DNA of 64,000 nucleotides from Pseudonocardiaceae bacterium (GTDB lineage: Bacteria > Actinomycetota > Actinomycetes > Mycobacteriales > Pseudonocardiaceae), in contig WHSY01000008.1 in assembly GCA_009379815.1 (NCBI GenBank), forward strand, positions 1-64,000, given 5' to 3'. This document shows positions 8,018 through 16,505 of the stretch, in pieces. The translations under genes and the position numbers were made by a program. The notes below the pieces were generated by a model. That model was not told the DNA's origin and did not search any database. It saw nothing but the letters and a program-made list of their open reading frames with translations. The first letter of the stretch is position 1. Every line of letters starts with the position of its first letter.

Positions 8018-8902
8018 TCAGGAGGCCGAGGAGGTCAGCAGCCTCGCGTGCTCGATGCGCGGTGGTCCGGCCGTGCTGACCACCACCCGCTGCAGGTTGC
8101 GCAGCACCGCGCCGTCGGCCCGGTGCAGGGTCACCGCCACGATCGCGGCATCGGGCCCGTCCATCCGGATGATGTCGACGCCGACCTGCTCGACATCGCT
8201 CCATGACGCCACGAAGTCCTCGTAACCCGAGCCCCGCATCTCGGGTCCGAGCAGCGCATAGGCGTCGGCAGGCGCCGTGAGGACGCTGCGGAAGAAGGTC
8301 GTGACGGTGTCGGCGATCAACTCGCTGTCGGCAGCATCGGGTTCCTCGTCGCCTGCGAGGGGCCGGTCGGTGTCCTCGGGCGCGTGCTCGCCGTCGCTGC
8401 CAGCAGGTGGCACGGTTCTGCCGCTGGGCGCCGCAGCGGCGTCCCGACCGGAGGGCAGGTCGCCGTGCTGCCCGGCTCGGGGGGCGGGTTCCGGGGTGCC
8501 GGACCCGTCGCCGGGTGCTCGGGAGGTGTCCGCGGCGGAGGGTGGCGCGGTCGCCTCGGGGTGCAGCTCGGTCCCGATGAGGCCCGGGCGCACCACACCC
8601 GCGCCTGCGACGTGCTGCAAGTCGGTGGTCGTCGGCATCGGGCGGTCCGCCCGGGGACCGGACAGCGCCGTGGCGCCTGCGGTGATGGCGCCCAAGAGCA
8701 CGATGAGCCCCGCCGTCACGGCGAGCACCCGGTAAGCCATGCTGTTCCGCGGGGCAGCCGACGCAGGCTCCTCGCCCCGGCCCTCGCGCTGCAGCAGCTC
8801 GACGACGGACAGCTGGGCGACCCCCGGACCCGGGGCGTCGCGTGCCCGGTGCCGGTTGAGCGGCTCGGCCGCGCTCGGGTCCGGCCTCACGTCGTTTCTC
8901 AC
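8018..8902 (-). CDS. Membrane-anchored extracytoplasmic protein, paralogue of the adjacent kinase sensor domain
   Basis: 294 residues. A cytosolic N terminus is followed by one transmembrane helix (about 54-80), a low-complexity Pro/Glu/Ala/Asp linker, and a C-terminal domain of about 100 residues starting near IADTVTTFFRSVL. That domain aligns by eye with the external domain of the kinase just downstream: FFRSVL with YYRLLP, YEDFVASWSDVEQV with YEQFWSGIDNV, and a shared pattern of ending strands. It has no kinase domain. The two genes are 67 bp apart on the same strand, so this may be a decoy, co-receptor or ligand-presenting partner. No family name is offered. Confidence 0.75.
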   Translation of the reverse strand: MRNDVRPDPSAAEPLNRHRARDAPGPGVAQLSVVELLQREGRGEEPASAAPRNSMAYRVLAVTAGLIVLLGAITAGATALSGPRADRPMPTTTDLQHVAGAGVVRPGLIGTELHPEATAPPSAADTSRAPGDGSGTPEPAPRAGQHGDLPSGRDAAAAPSGRTVPPAGSDGEHAPEDTDRPLAGDEEPDAADSELIADTVTTFFRSVLTAPADAYALLGPEMRGSGYEDFVASWSDVEQVGVDIIRMDGPDAAIVAVTLHRADGAVLRNLQRVVVSTAGPPRIEHARLLTSSAS

Positions 8903-9047
8903 CTTCCGCAGGGATGTCAGCAGCGGTGGCGACGGTGTATCGAATCGAGGGACCGAAAGCTAGCCTCGCGGCGCCCGCGGTACGGTCCGTGCGGCGGGTG
9001 GCACGATGGCGTCGCCGGGCGGAGGGCACACGGCGGTCGTCGTTGCG

Positions 9048-9353
9048 TCAGCCGCCGCTACGGTAGCGCTGCCGGGTGCCCTGCAAGGCCTGGTAGGCCA
9101 CACCGCCGCTGCCTGCGCCCGCGAGGATCGCCAGCACGTCGGCGAAGGCGCCGCCGCTGGTCAGCAGCAGCGCCAGCAGAGCGACGCCGACGGTGACGCC
9201 GGCCACCGGCAGCCGGCTCCGCACGTATTCGCTGACCGGTTCGCCGCCCGGCCGCTGCCGGGCGGCGGACCCGAGCATGAGCAGGTACCCGCCGTGGGCA
9301 AGCGAGGCGAGTAACCCCGCCAGCACGATGATGACGGCGATCGCGTTGAGCAT
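9048..9353 (-). CDS. Small three-helix membrane protein
   Basis: 101 residues with hydrophobic segments at about 3-22 and 48-66 and a weaker one at 68-86. The loop contains RQRPGGEPVSEYVRSRLPVA. No known domain is recognised. It lies 30 bp downstream of chorismate mutase on the same strand, suggesting co-transcription. Codon use and GC content match the neighbours. Function unknown. Confidence 0.7.
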   Translation of the reverse strand: MLNAIAVIIVLAGLLASLAHGGYLLMLGSAARQRPGGEPVSEYVRSRLPVAGVTVGVALLALLLTSGGAFADVLAILAGAGSGGVAYQALQGTRQRYRSGG

Positions 9354-9383
9354 GGTGACAGTGTGCCCGGCTCGAGCTGCGGG

Positions 9384-9680
9384 TCAGTACCCGAGCCGGC
9401 CACGGCCGAGCCGCAGCAGCAGCATGGCGAGCTCGCGGCCCTCCGGGCCGAGCTCCCGGTACCGGTCGAGCACGGCCATCTCCCGCCCGTGCACCACCCG
9501 CGGGCCACCCGCAGCCATTCTGGCGCTGCCGATCGCCTGGGAGACGGTGGTGCGCCGCTGCACGAGCCGCAGGATCTCGGCATCGAGCTCGTCGATCTCG
9601 GTCCGCAGCGCGGCCAGCTCGCTCGCGTCGGTGGGGGTGTTGCTCGGGGGCACGGTGTCGGACATCGTCGACTCTGCCAT
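9384..9680 (-). CDS. Chorismate mutase (AroQ class)
   Basis: 98 residues from the ATG at 9680, which has GGGAG about 9 nt upstream; an upstream ATG at 9785 would add a disordered extension. The AroQ helical core ELAALRTEIDELDAEILRLV is followed by RRTTVSQAIGSAR and GREMAVLDRYRELGPEG, matching the small intracellular actinobacterial mutase (Rv0948c type). It converts chorismate to prephenate for Phe/Tyr synthesis. The Mycobacterium enzyme is weak alone and is activated by the DAHP synthase; the same is inferred here from family, not from sequence. It lies next to uvrD1/pcrA, as in mycobacteria. Confidence 0.9.
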   Translation of the reverse strand: MAESTMSDTVPPSNTPTDASELAALRTEIDELDAEILRLVQRRTTVSQAIGSARMAAGGPRVVHGREMAVLDRYRELGPEGRELAMLLLRLGRGRLGY

Positions 9681-9834
9681 CTCAGTGATCTCCCGGTCCA
9701 GGCCCGGCGGTCCACGTCCCCCGGCAGCACGACGCCCCGGGTCCGTGGACTCCGGGGCGTCGTGGTGGTCTGCGTCGCGCGTCACGCCTCCACGGGCACC
9801 GGAATCCGGTACCCGTAGAAAAAGCGGCGACGGT

Positions 9835-10518
9835 TCAACACCTGGCTGAGTCTGCCATGTCCGGGTGGCTACCGTCCAACTCCGCCTGGTCGCCCACCTG
9901 ATCGGGACCGGCCATGCGGTGCGCGGCCCTGGTCAGCACCACCGCACCGAAGATCGCGGCGGGCCCGGAGACGAGCAGCAGCGCGATGAGCTGGCCGGTC
10001 GGGCCCGCCACCGCCACTCCCGCGCTGCCGGCCAGCGACCCGAGTACGGCGTAGGTCCCCGACCACAGCACGCTGCCCGCCGCGGTGAGCCGGACGAAGC
10101 GCCAGCGAGGGACCTGCAGCGTCCCGGCCATGAGCGGCACCAGGCAGTTGAGCAGCGGGAGGAACTGGACGGTGAGCAGGGCGCGTGCGCCTGGCCCTCG
10201 TAGCAGTCGCTCCGCCTGCCTCCAACGTCTTGCGCCGATCCGGCGCCCCACCCAGCTGCGACGTACCGTGGGCCCGGCCCAGCTGCCCAGCGAGTAGCTG
10301 ACCGCGTAACCGAGGACGGTGCCGATCAGGCCACCGAGCACCACCACCCAGGCACCATCGATGCCGACCGCGGCTGAGGGCACCAGCAACAGCAGGTCGC
10401 CCGGCAGCAGCGCGCCGATCAGCGCGAGGCTGTCGAGGAACACCGCGACCGCGACCGCGAGCAGCAGTACCGGAACAGCAGCGTTCGCCATCCGTTCCAG
10501 CAGCTCGACAGGATCCAC
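9835..10518 (-). CDS. DedA-family membrane protein
   Basis: 227 residues from a GTG at 10518 with GGGGAGG about 4 nt upstream; the ATG at 10539 is a possible alternative with a poorly placed ribosome site. The SNARE-associated/DedA domain shows the entry segment (ALIGALLPGDLLLLVPSAA) and a central basic loop WVGRRIGARRWRQAERLL. LTVQFLPLLNCLVPLMAGTL then carries the family pattern around the re-entrant helix. DedA proteins act in the membrane as half-transporters, implicated in lipid-carrier flipping and envelope homeostasis. The gene is divergent from uvrD1/pcrA. Confidence 0.9.
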   Translation of the reverse strand: MDPVELLERMANAAVPVLLLAVAVAVFLDSLALIGALLPGDLLLLVPSAAVGIDGAWVVVLGGLIGTVLGYAVSYSLGSWAGPTVRRSWVGRRIGARRWRQAERLLRGPGARALLTVQFLPLLNCLVPLMAGTLQVPRWRFVRLTAAGSVLWSGTYAVLGSLAGSAGVAVAGPTGQLIALLLVSGPAAIFGAVVLTRAAHRMAGPDQVGDQAELDGSHPDMADSARC

Positions 10519-10730
10519 CGCACCTCCCCGGAATGCCATCACCTCGGCCGCCCCCAACTGTCCCCCGTCGCGGCGCGGTGTACCAGGGAGATCGTCGGGA
10601 CGGCGCCCTCCGATGCCCGACCGTGACCTCGAGACGTGACGGCGGGTGTGTCGGCGCCCACGAGGTGTGCCCACTGGGCTCGTACGGGTGCGCTCCGGTG
10701 TCGGGGCCCGCCGGTACCGTGGTCGCCACG

Positions 10731-13118
10731 ATGAGTGCATCCGCCACCACCCCCTCCCGGCCGGATCTGGCCGACGGCCTCAACCCGCAGCAGCGCGCCG
10801 CGGTGGAGCACGCGGGTGGGCCGCTGCTCATCGTGGCCGGGGCAGGATCGGGCAAGACCCGGGTGCTCACCGAACGGATCGCACACCTGCTCGCCGAGCG
10901 CGGTACGGCGCCCGCCCAGATACTGGCGATCACATTCACCAACAAGGCTGCCGCGGAGATGCGGGAGCGGGTCACCGCGTTGGTGGGCCGCCGGGCGGCG
11001 GCGATGTGGGTCTCGACGTTTCACTCGATGTGCGTACGGGTGCTGCGGCGCGAGGCCCGGCACCTGCGCGACCTGCTCGTCGCCGAAGCACCCGCGGCAC
11101 GGCTGACGTCGAGCTTCTCGGTCTACGACGCCGACGACACCCGCCGGCTCGTCACACTGGTGGCACGTGACCTCGATCTCGACCCCAAGCGCTACCCGGC
11201 GCGGATGCTCGCGGCACAGGTCTCCGATCTCAAGAACGAGCTGCTCGGCCCGACCGATGCCGCCGAGCGCGCGGGCAACGACTTCGAGCGGCGCGTCGCC
11301 GAGGTCTACGCCGCCTACCAGGAGCGCCTGAGCCGCTCGAACGCGCTGGACTTCGACGACCTGATCATGCGGACGGTCGAGCTGTTGCAGACCTTCCCCG
11401 CGGTGGCCGAGCACTATCGGCGACGCTTCCGCCACGTGCTCGTCGACGAGTACCAGGACACCAACCACGCGCAGTACGTGCTGGTCCGCGAACTGGTGGC
11501 GCCCGCAGCCGAGGGTGCGGAGCCCGCCGAGCTGTGCGTGGTGGGAGACGCCGACCAGTCGATCTACGCGTTCCGTGGTGCGACCATCCGAAACATCGAG
11601 GAATTCGAGCGTGACTTCCCCGACGCGCGGGCCATCCTGCTCGAGCAGAACTACCGCTCCACCCAGACGATCCTGTCGGCGGCCAACTCGCTGATCGCCC
11701 GCAACCCCGACCGGCGGGACAAGCGGCTGTGGTCGGCCGCGGGGGAGGGCGAGCCCATCGTCGGCTATGTCGCCGACAACGAGCACGACGAGGCCGCGTT
11801 CGTCGCCACCGAGATCGATCGGCTGGTCGACGAGGGGGAGGCGCGGTTCGGGGACATCGCGGTCTTCTACCGGACGAACAACGCCTCGCGGGTCTTCGAG
11901 GAGGTGTTCATCCGGCTCGGCCTGCCCTACAAGGTCGTCGGCGGGGTGCGCTTCTATGAGCGCCGGGAGGTGCGCGACGCGCTGGCCTACCTGCGGGTGC
12001 TGGAGAACCCCGACGACACCGTGAGCCTGCGGCGCATCCTCAACACGCCCCGCCGGGGCATCGGTGACCGCGCCGAGGCGGTGATCGCGGCGCACGCCGA
12101 GCGGGAACGGATCTCCTTCACCGCGGCGCTGCGGGCCGCCGCGGCCGGTGACGACATCCCACTGCTCAACTCCCGCTCGCGTAACGCGATCACCGGCTTC
12201 GTCAGCCTGCTCGACGAGCTGATCGGCACGGTCGACGAGGGCCAGGAGGCGGCCGACGTCCTCGAGACCGCGCTCGGGCGCACCGGTTACCGGGGCGAGC
12301 TGGAGGCCTCCGAGGACCCGCAGGACGCCGCCCGGCTGGACAACCTCGACGAGCTGGTCACGGTGGCACGCGAGTTCGGGCAGGCGGCGGCGATGGCGGC
12401 CGAGGCGCCGGCCGCCGAGGACGGCGCCCTCGAGCCGGGCTCGCTCGCGGCGTTCCTGGAACGGGTATCGCTGGTCGCCGACGCCGACCAGATACCCGAC
12501 GACGACGGGGGGTCAGGCGGCGTGGTGACCCTGATGACCTTGCACACCGCCAAGGGCCTGGAGTTCCCGGTCGTGTTCTGCACCGGTTGGGAGGACGGCC
12601 TGTTCCCCCACCAGCGGGCACTGGGCGATCCCGGCGAGCTCGCCGAGGAGCGGCGGCTCGCCTACGTCGGGCTGACGAGGGCACGACGGCGGCTCTACCT
12701 GTCCCGCGCGATCATGCGGTCGGCCTGGGGCCAGCCGTCGAGCAACCCGGCATCCCGCTTCCTGGCGGACGTGCCGGAAACCCTGCTGACGTGGCGTCGC
12801 GTCGAGCCGGAACGCGCCGCGCCGGTCGGTCGCACCGTCTTCGGTGGACGCGGCTCGGACCGTACTGGCGGCGATTCGGCCCAGGCCGCGGTGGCGGCGC
12901 GCGGGATGCGCTCCACCGGCTTCCGCGGCTGGGAACGTACCCCGGCCGCGGCGCTGTCACTCGATGTCGGTGACCGCGTCACCCACGACAAATACGGTCT
13001 GGGCACGGTTGTCGCCACGGACGGCTCGGGCCCGAAGGCGACCGCCACCATCGACTTCGGCAACGCGGGCACCGTACGGCTGATGCTCATCGGTGGTGTG
13101 CCGCTGGCCAAGCTGTAG
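10731..13118 (+). CDS. pcrA: UvrD1/PcrA-type ATP-dependent DNA helicase
   Basis: 795-residue superfamily 1A 3'-5' helicase. Walker A GAGSGKT lies at 37-43; motif II is VDEYQDTN, motif III GDADQSIYAFRGA, motif IV QNYRST, and motif V-VI TLHTAKGLEFPVVF to AYVGLTRARRRLYLS. The C-terminal Tudor-like domain (about 745-795; GDRVTHDKYGLGTVVA) is the part of UvrD1/PcrA that binds RNA polymerase. It acts in nucleotide excision repair, transcription-repair coupling and replication-conflict resolution. The ATG at 10731 is the sensible start, since the long upstream extension crosses the divergent DedA promoter region. Position matches Rv0949 (uvrD1). Confidence 0.97.
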   Translation: MSASATTPSRPDLADGLNPQQRAAVEHAGGPLLIVAGAGSGKTRVLTERIAHLLAERGTAPAQILAITFTNKAAAEMRERVTALVGRRAAAMWVSTFHSMCVRVLRREARHLRDLLVAEAPAARLTSSFSVYDADDTRRLVTLVARDLDLDPKRYPARMLAAQVSDLKNELLGPTDAAERAGNDFERRVAEVYAAYQERLSRSNALDFDDLIMRTVELLQTFPAVAEHYRRRFRHVLVDEYQDTNHAQYVLVRELVAPAAEGAEPAELCVVGDADQSIYAFRGATIRNIEEFERDFPDARAILLEQNYRSTQTILSAANSLIARNPDRRDKRLWSAAGEGEPIVGYVADNEHDEAAFVATEIDRLVDEGEARFGDIAVFYRTNNASRVFEEVFIRLGLPYKVVGGVRFYERREVRDALAYLRVLENPDDTVSLRRILNTPRRGIGDRAEAVIAAHAERERISFTAALRAAAAGDDIPLLNSRSRNAITGFVSLLDELIGTVDEGQEAADVLETALGRTGYRGELEASEDPQDAARLDNLDELVTVAREFGQAAAMAAEAPAAEDGALEPGSLAAFLERVSLVADADQIPDDDGGSGGVVTLMTLHTAKGLEFPVVFCTGWEDGLFPHQRALGDPGELAEERRLAYVGLTRARRRLYLSRAIMRSAWGQPSSNPASRFLADVPETLLTWRRVEPERAAPVGRTVFGGRGSDRTGGDSAQAAVAARGMRSTGFRGWERTPAAALSLDVGDRVTHDKYGLGTVVATDGSGPKATATIDFGNAGTVRLMLIGGVPLAKL

Positions 13119-13150
13119 CCGGCCCGGCTGTCGGACCCGTTCGCTATGCT

Positions 13151-13166
13151 TCGAACAGATGTTCGA
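13151..13166 (+). promoter_or_regulatory. LexA (SOS) box of the 13183 gene
   Basis: TCGAACAGATGTTCGA is a perfect match to the actinobacterial LexA operator TCGAAC-N4-GTTCGA. It abuts a -10-like TATGCT at 13145-13150, so LexA would block initiation. The box sits 33 bp after the pcrA stop and directly upstream of the small zinc-site protein gene. Confidence 0.88.
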
Positions 13167-13182
13167 TCATAGGGAGGGCGGC

Positions 13183-13473
13183 GTGGACGAGCGGTTGCGG
13201 CGGGTGCTGCGTCAGCGGGTGCTGGAGTACCTGGCAGGTGTCGAGCGCATGCTCGAAGCGACGGAGCCACCTGTCAGCTGGGCAGCTGTGCAAGAACGGA
13301 TGCGGCCGCTGCTGGCGGGTTGGTGCGCGTTGCTGGCGATCCACGGCGCCGGCAGGAGGGGCCGTTGCCGGCACTGCGACCGCATCCGGTGGCAGCGGAG
13401 GGCACCATGCTCGGTGTGGCGCACCGCGCATGCTCACCTGGTCACCGGCGTGGGAGGCGGTGCCGCACCGTGA
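13183..13473 (+). CDS. Small Cys/His-rich putative zinc-binding protein, SOS-controlled
   Basis: 96 residues from GTG at 13183, which has AGGGAGG 5 nt upstream. An in-frame ATG at 13159 inside the LexA box is an alternative that would be leaderless and begin MFDHREGG. The N-terminal part is helical (RVLRQRVLEYLAGVERMLEA), and the C-terminal part holds RCRHCDRIRWQRR, APCSVW and HAH, a plausible Cys3His zinc site. Comparable small proteins with CRxC and CxVWRTAH signatures are common in Actinobacteria but functionally unassigned (recollection, not searched). The perfect LexA box and -10 element argue that it is induced by DNA damage. Confidence 0.7.
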   Translation: MDERLRRVLRQRVLEYLAGVERMLEATEPPVSWAAVQERMRPLLAGWCALLAIHGAGRRGRCRHCDRIRWQRRAPCSVWRTAHAHLVTGVGGGAAP

Positions 13474-13488
13474 GCCTCTCAGAGCTCG

Positions 13489-13549
13489 ATGCTTCGACCC
13501 TGCAAGCAGGTCTCAGGATTCATGCTTCGACCCTGCAAGCAGGTCTCAG
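13489..13549. repeat. 28-bp repeat, two tandem copies (third copy inside dnaE2)
   Basis: Two identical 28-bp units (13489-13516 and 13522-13549, period 33) with core CTTCGACCCTGCAAGCAGG lie at the 3' end of the M23 peptidase gene. On the minus strand a unit begins CTGAGACCTGCTTGC, and its TGA (13548-13546) is the peptidase stop codon. CCTGC-AA-GCAGG gives a small hairpin. A third copy with one mismatch is at 32102-32129 inside dnaE2. Confidence 0.9.
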
Positions 13550-14367
13550 AACTCGATGCCGTGCTCGTTGAGCCAGGTGAGCGGATTGATCTTCTCCCCG
13601 TCCGGGGACCAGACCTCGAAGTGCAGGTGCGGGCCGGTCGACTGGCCGCGGTTCCCCATCTCGGCGATCTCGTCACCTGCCTCGACCTGCTGGCCCTCCT
13701 CGACCAGCGAGCGGTGGATGTGGCCGTACACGGTGATCGTGTCGTCGGAGTGCTCGATGCGCACCCACATGCCGAAGCCGCTTGCAGGCCCGCTCGCCAC
13801 GACCACGCCGTCGGCCGCGGCGACGATCGGGGTACCCAGGGAGTTGGCGATGTCGATGCCCATGTGGGACGTGCCCCACCGCGCACCGAACCCCGAGGTG
13901 AAGGCCCCCTCGGCGGGAAGCACGAACAGCGGTCGTCGGGCCTCGGCCTCCCGGGCGGCCCGCTCGGCGACGATGCGCTCGCCTTTGGCGAGGGCCGCTA
14001 CGGCGACGGTGTCATCGTCGCGGGGCAGGGGCAGGACTTCCAAGGCGGGGCGGGCCCCGCCGACTCCCGTTGCGGCGGCCGCGTCACGATCGGCTGCCAG
14101 TGGCGTCAGGCCCTGCGTGGCGGCCAGGACAGCGCCGTGGCCGCCCGCGGCAGTACCCATGTTGGCGGCCTGGCCCGCGGCGACGAACGCACCGGTGGCC
14201 ACGGCGGCGACGACGATCCGGCCGCGTACCGCGGGCGACGGCGCCGTGAGTCGGTGCGCCGACCCGGCCGGTGGGGAGGTTGCCCTCGCCGACGAGGAAG
14301 CGCGACTCAGCGCTTCCTCGAGAACCGGGTTTGGTCGATGGCCGCCTGGGGAGCGGTGTCGGGCCAA
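13546..14367 (-). CDS. M23 (LytM-type) peptidase, secreted or membrane-anchored
   Basis: 273 residues from a TTG at 14367, which has GGAAGG upstream and gives the usual actinobacterial N terminus (M/L)ARHRSPGGHR. A hydrophobic segment RGRIVVAAVATGAFVAAGQA (about 78-97) serves as signal anchor. The LytM domain covers about the last 110 residues: HMGIDIA supplies the first zinc His and Asp, YGHIH an active-site His and HLHFEVW the last zinc His, all intact. It should cleave peptidoglycan cross-bridges outside the membrane. Position equals Rv0950c. An ORF with a start at 14517 is possible, but its extension is not family-like. Confidence 0.88.
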   Translation of the reverse strand: MARHRSPGGHRPNPVLEEALSRASSSARATSPPAGSAHRLTAPSPAVRGRIVVAAVATGAFVAAGQAANMGTAAGGHGAVLAATQGLTPLAADRDAAAATGVGGARPALEVLPLPRDDDTVAVAALAKGERIVAERAAREAEARRPLFVLPAEGAFTSGFGARWGTSHMGIDIANSLGTPIVAAADGVVVASGPASGFGMWVRIEHSDDTITVYGHIHRSLVEEGQQVEAGDEIAEMGNRGQSTGPHLHFEVWSPDGEKINPLTWLNEHGIEF

Positions 14368-14565
14368 GACCTGACCTTCCGTCTCGGGGGTCCGCGGTCG
14401 GACACCGGGCGGGGGATCCCGGCGGAGCCGATCGAACGAACCGGCTCCGCAGTCACTTGTAACCGGACCGTGACAACGGACCGTGGGACAGTAGCGAAGC
14501 GGCGACCTCGCGGGCAACTCCCTGCCGGGGTGTGTCCGGCTCGTGGGTTGCTAACGTCCGCGCCG

Positions 14566-14640
14566 ATGACGGTCCGTATCCGCAGCGGCGACCTCGCGGG
14601 CAACTCCCTGCCGGGGTGTGTCCGGCTCGTGGGTTGCTAA
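14566..14640 (+). other. 24-codon upstream ORF created by the tandem duplication
   Basis: The ATG at 14566 is the duplicated copy of the start codon of the downstream gene. It reads MTVRIRSGD as the real gene does, then diverges into the second repeat unit and stops at TAA 14638-14640. That TAA is also the first three bases of the second unit's -10 element. Translation is possible from the first duplicated leaderless promoter; the product is probably non-functional. Confidence 0.3.
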
Positions 14641-14643
14641 CGT
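14638..14643 (+). promoter_or_regulatory. Putative leaderless -10 element (second repeat unit)
   Basis: TAACGT fits TANNNT and ends 8 nt before ATG 14652. The duplicate element TAACGT is at 14552-14557, ahead of ATG 14566. No clear -35 and no ribosome site are seen, consistent with leaderless transcription. Confidence 0.35.
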
Positions 14644-14651
14644 CCGCGCCG

Positions 14652-16454
14652 ATGACGGTCCGTATCCGCAGCGGCGACCCCGGCGGCCCGGCCAGCAGGG
14701 CTTCTCATTCCGGGGCGTCGGTGCTGGCCGCCGTCGCCCTGCTCGTTGCCGGCGCGTTCGCCCTTGCGGTGGCACCACTGCTGCCCGTGGTCACCGCCGC
14801 CGACGGAGCCCCAGCGGGTGCTGGGTTCCCAGCGTGGCCGTTGCTGGTCGTGCTCGCTGCCCTCCCTGCCTGCGCAGCGCTGGTGCTGATGTCCCGGGGC
14901 GCAGCCCCCGCCGCGGCGGGGGTCATCGCCGGTGTGGCGGCGCTGGCGCCAGGCAGGGCCTTGCTCGACTCCCAACTGCTCGCCGACGCCGGTCTGGCGG
15001 CCCGGCCGGAGCTGCTGGTGCCCACGAGCCTCGCGCCGTTGCAGCCCGGCCCGGCCGTGCCGGTGCTGCTGGCCGGTCACCTGCTCACCATCGTCGCGGG
15101 AATCCTGGCGCTGATCGGTGCGCGACATGCGGAGCGTGCCGATGTAGCGGTCCCGGCCGACGCGGGATCGCTCGAGCTGATCCCGGCGGGGGGTGGCGGG
15201 ACCCGGCAGGGCCTGCTCGTCGGGGTGCTCGTCCTCGGCACTGCCGCCGGAGCGGGGATGCTCGTCGCCCCTTTCGGGTCGGACAACGCCTACCTGCTGG
15301 GACGGTCCGCGTTGGACGCGCCGGGCTGGACACTCGCGGGCGGTGTGCTGCTCGCCCTGATGGCGCCGACGGCGGCCTGCCTGCTGGCCAGTGCCGGGGA
15401 CAACAGCCGGGCAGGCGGTGGGCTGCTCGGGGTGGCGCTGGGGGTGACGGCGGTGACGGCGCCGCCGGTGGCTGCCGGTCTGACCATGCCGGCGCTACGA
15501 CCGGCGTGGGGCCCGGTGCTGGCGCTGCTCGCGGCCGTCGGCCTGATCGTCTCGGCTGCGGTCCTGCGCCACCGGCCGGACGTCCGGGAGCCGGCGCGCG
15601 AGCTCGTGCTGCCCGGCGCGGATCGCCTGCACCGCCTCGCGGCGGTGGCGGCGCTGCTCGCCGGCGCGCTCGCCCTCGGCGCCGCCGTGCTCCCGGCGAT
15701 CGCGGCCCCGGCGGGTGTCTCGGCTCCGGCGGTCTCCGCCGCGCGGGTCCTGGTCCCGGCAGGTGCGATGCTGCTCGCACTGGGTGCCTCCCTGCTGCTG
15801 CTCGCCCGGCGCGCCGGCGTGCTGCGACCGGCGCTGGCGGTGTCCTGGGTCGCGGTGCCGCTGGTGGCGGGCCCGGTGCTCGACACTGTGTTCACCGCCG
15901 GTGAGATCGCCGACGTCGGGTTCGGCCCGGGCGCGTGGGTCACCGCTGCCGCGGTTCCGGTCGCCGCGGTCGCCGGTCTGTTGGCGGCGCTGGCGGGTGG
16001 CGTCGAGCGTGATGACGTCGACCTGGCCGTGCTGGCCGCCCGCGGCGCCGACCGGCCGGTGCTCGTCGCCGGGCTGGCGGCTGCGGTGCTGGCTGTCCCG
16101 GCGTTCGGGTTGCCGGTGGCCACCGGCCCCGACTACCGGGCCACTGCGATCGCCACCGGGTCCGGTATCGCGGCATGGGGTCTCGTGACCGGGATGGTCG
16201 CCGTGGTGCTGGCGGCCGTGGTGGCGGCCCGCTGTCGGCCTGTCCGTTCGGCCGCGATGTTCGCCGGCGCCGGGTTCGTCGTGACGGTCCGGCTCGCCGA
16301 GCTGCCGCTGGTGGCGAGCCCGATCGCGGGCGCGGGCCCGGCACCCGGTACGTGGGCGAGCCTGGCGTGCCTGGTCGTGCTGGCGGTCGGGGTCGCGGTC
16401 TCGGTGCGCCCGGCTGCGATGCCGGCCGGAGCCGATGCCGCGCTCCGTCGCTGA
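14652..16454 (+). CDS. Polytopic membrane protein of unknown function
   Basis: 600 residues, very rich in Ala, Leu, Val and Gly, with roughly 14-16 predicted membrane segments throughout and short, mostly uncharged loops. No transporter signature, redox motif or catalytic residue is recognised. It lies between the M23 peptidase and a B12-binding protein, a site where mycobacteria have no equivalent gene. The start ATG at 14652 is chosen because an upstream extension would translate the tandem duplication, and because the ATG follows a -10-like element at leaderless spacing. It does not look like an Nuo subunit despite superficial composition. Confidence 0.75.
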   Translation: MTVRIRSGDPGGPASRASHSGASVLAAVALLVAGAFALAVAPLLPVVTAADGAPAGAGFPAWPLLVVLAALPACAALVLMSRGAAPAAAGVIAGVAALAPGRALLDSQLLADAGLAARPELLVPTSLAPLQPGPAVPVLLAGHLLTIVAGILALIGARHAERADVAVPADAGSLELIPAGGGGTRQGLLVGVLVLGTAAGAGMLVAPFGSDNAYLLGRSALDAPGWTLAGGVLLALMAPTAACLLASAGDNSRAGGGLLGVALGVTAVTAPPVAAGLTMPALRPAWGPVLALLAAVGLIVSAAVLRHRPDVREPARELVLPGADRLHRLAAVAALLAGALALGAAVLPAIAAPAGVSAPAVSAARVLVPAGAMLLALGASLLLLARRAGVLRPALAVSWVAVPLVAGPVLDTVFTAGEIADVGFGPGAWVTAAAVPVAAVAGLLAALAGGVERDDVDLAVLAARGADRPVLVAGLAAAVLAVPAFGLPVATGPDYRATAIATGSGIAAWGLVTGMVAVVLAAVVAARCRPVRSAAMFAGAGFVVTVRLAELPLVASPIAGAGPAPGTWASLACLVVLAVGVAVSVRPAAMPAGADAALRR

Positions 16455-16505
16455 TGGCGGGGATTAAGGTGCGAGTCGGGGGCGGCTGGCACGAGGAGGA
16501 GTGGT

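Larger units (their letters stand above)
14498..14679. repeat. 86-bp tandem duplication carrying a promoter and start codon
   Basis: Two near-identical 86-bp units (from 14499 and 14585) plus a short partial third end abut the start of the polytopic membrane protein. Each unit contains GTGGGTTGCTAACGTCCGCG followed by ATG ACG GTC. Both therefore carry the same -10-like TAACGT and the same start codon plus the first codons. Confidence 0.9.
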
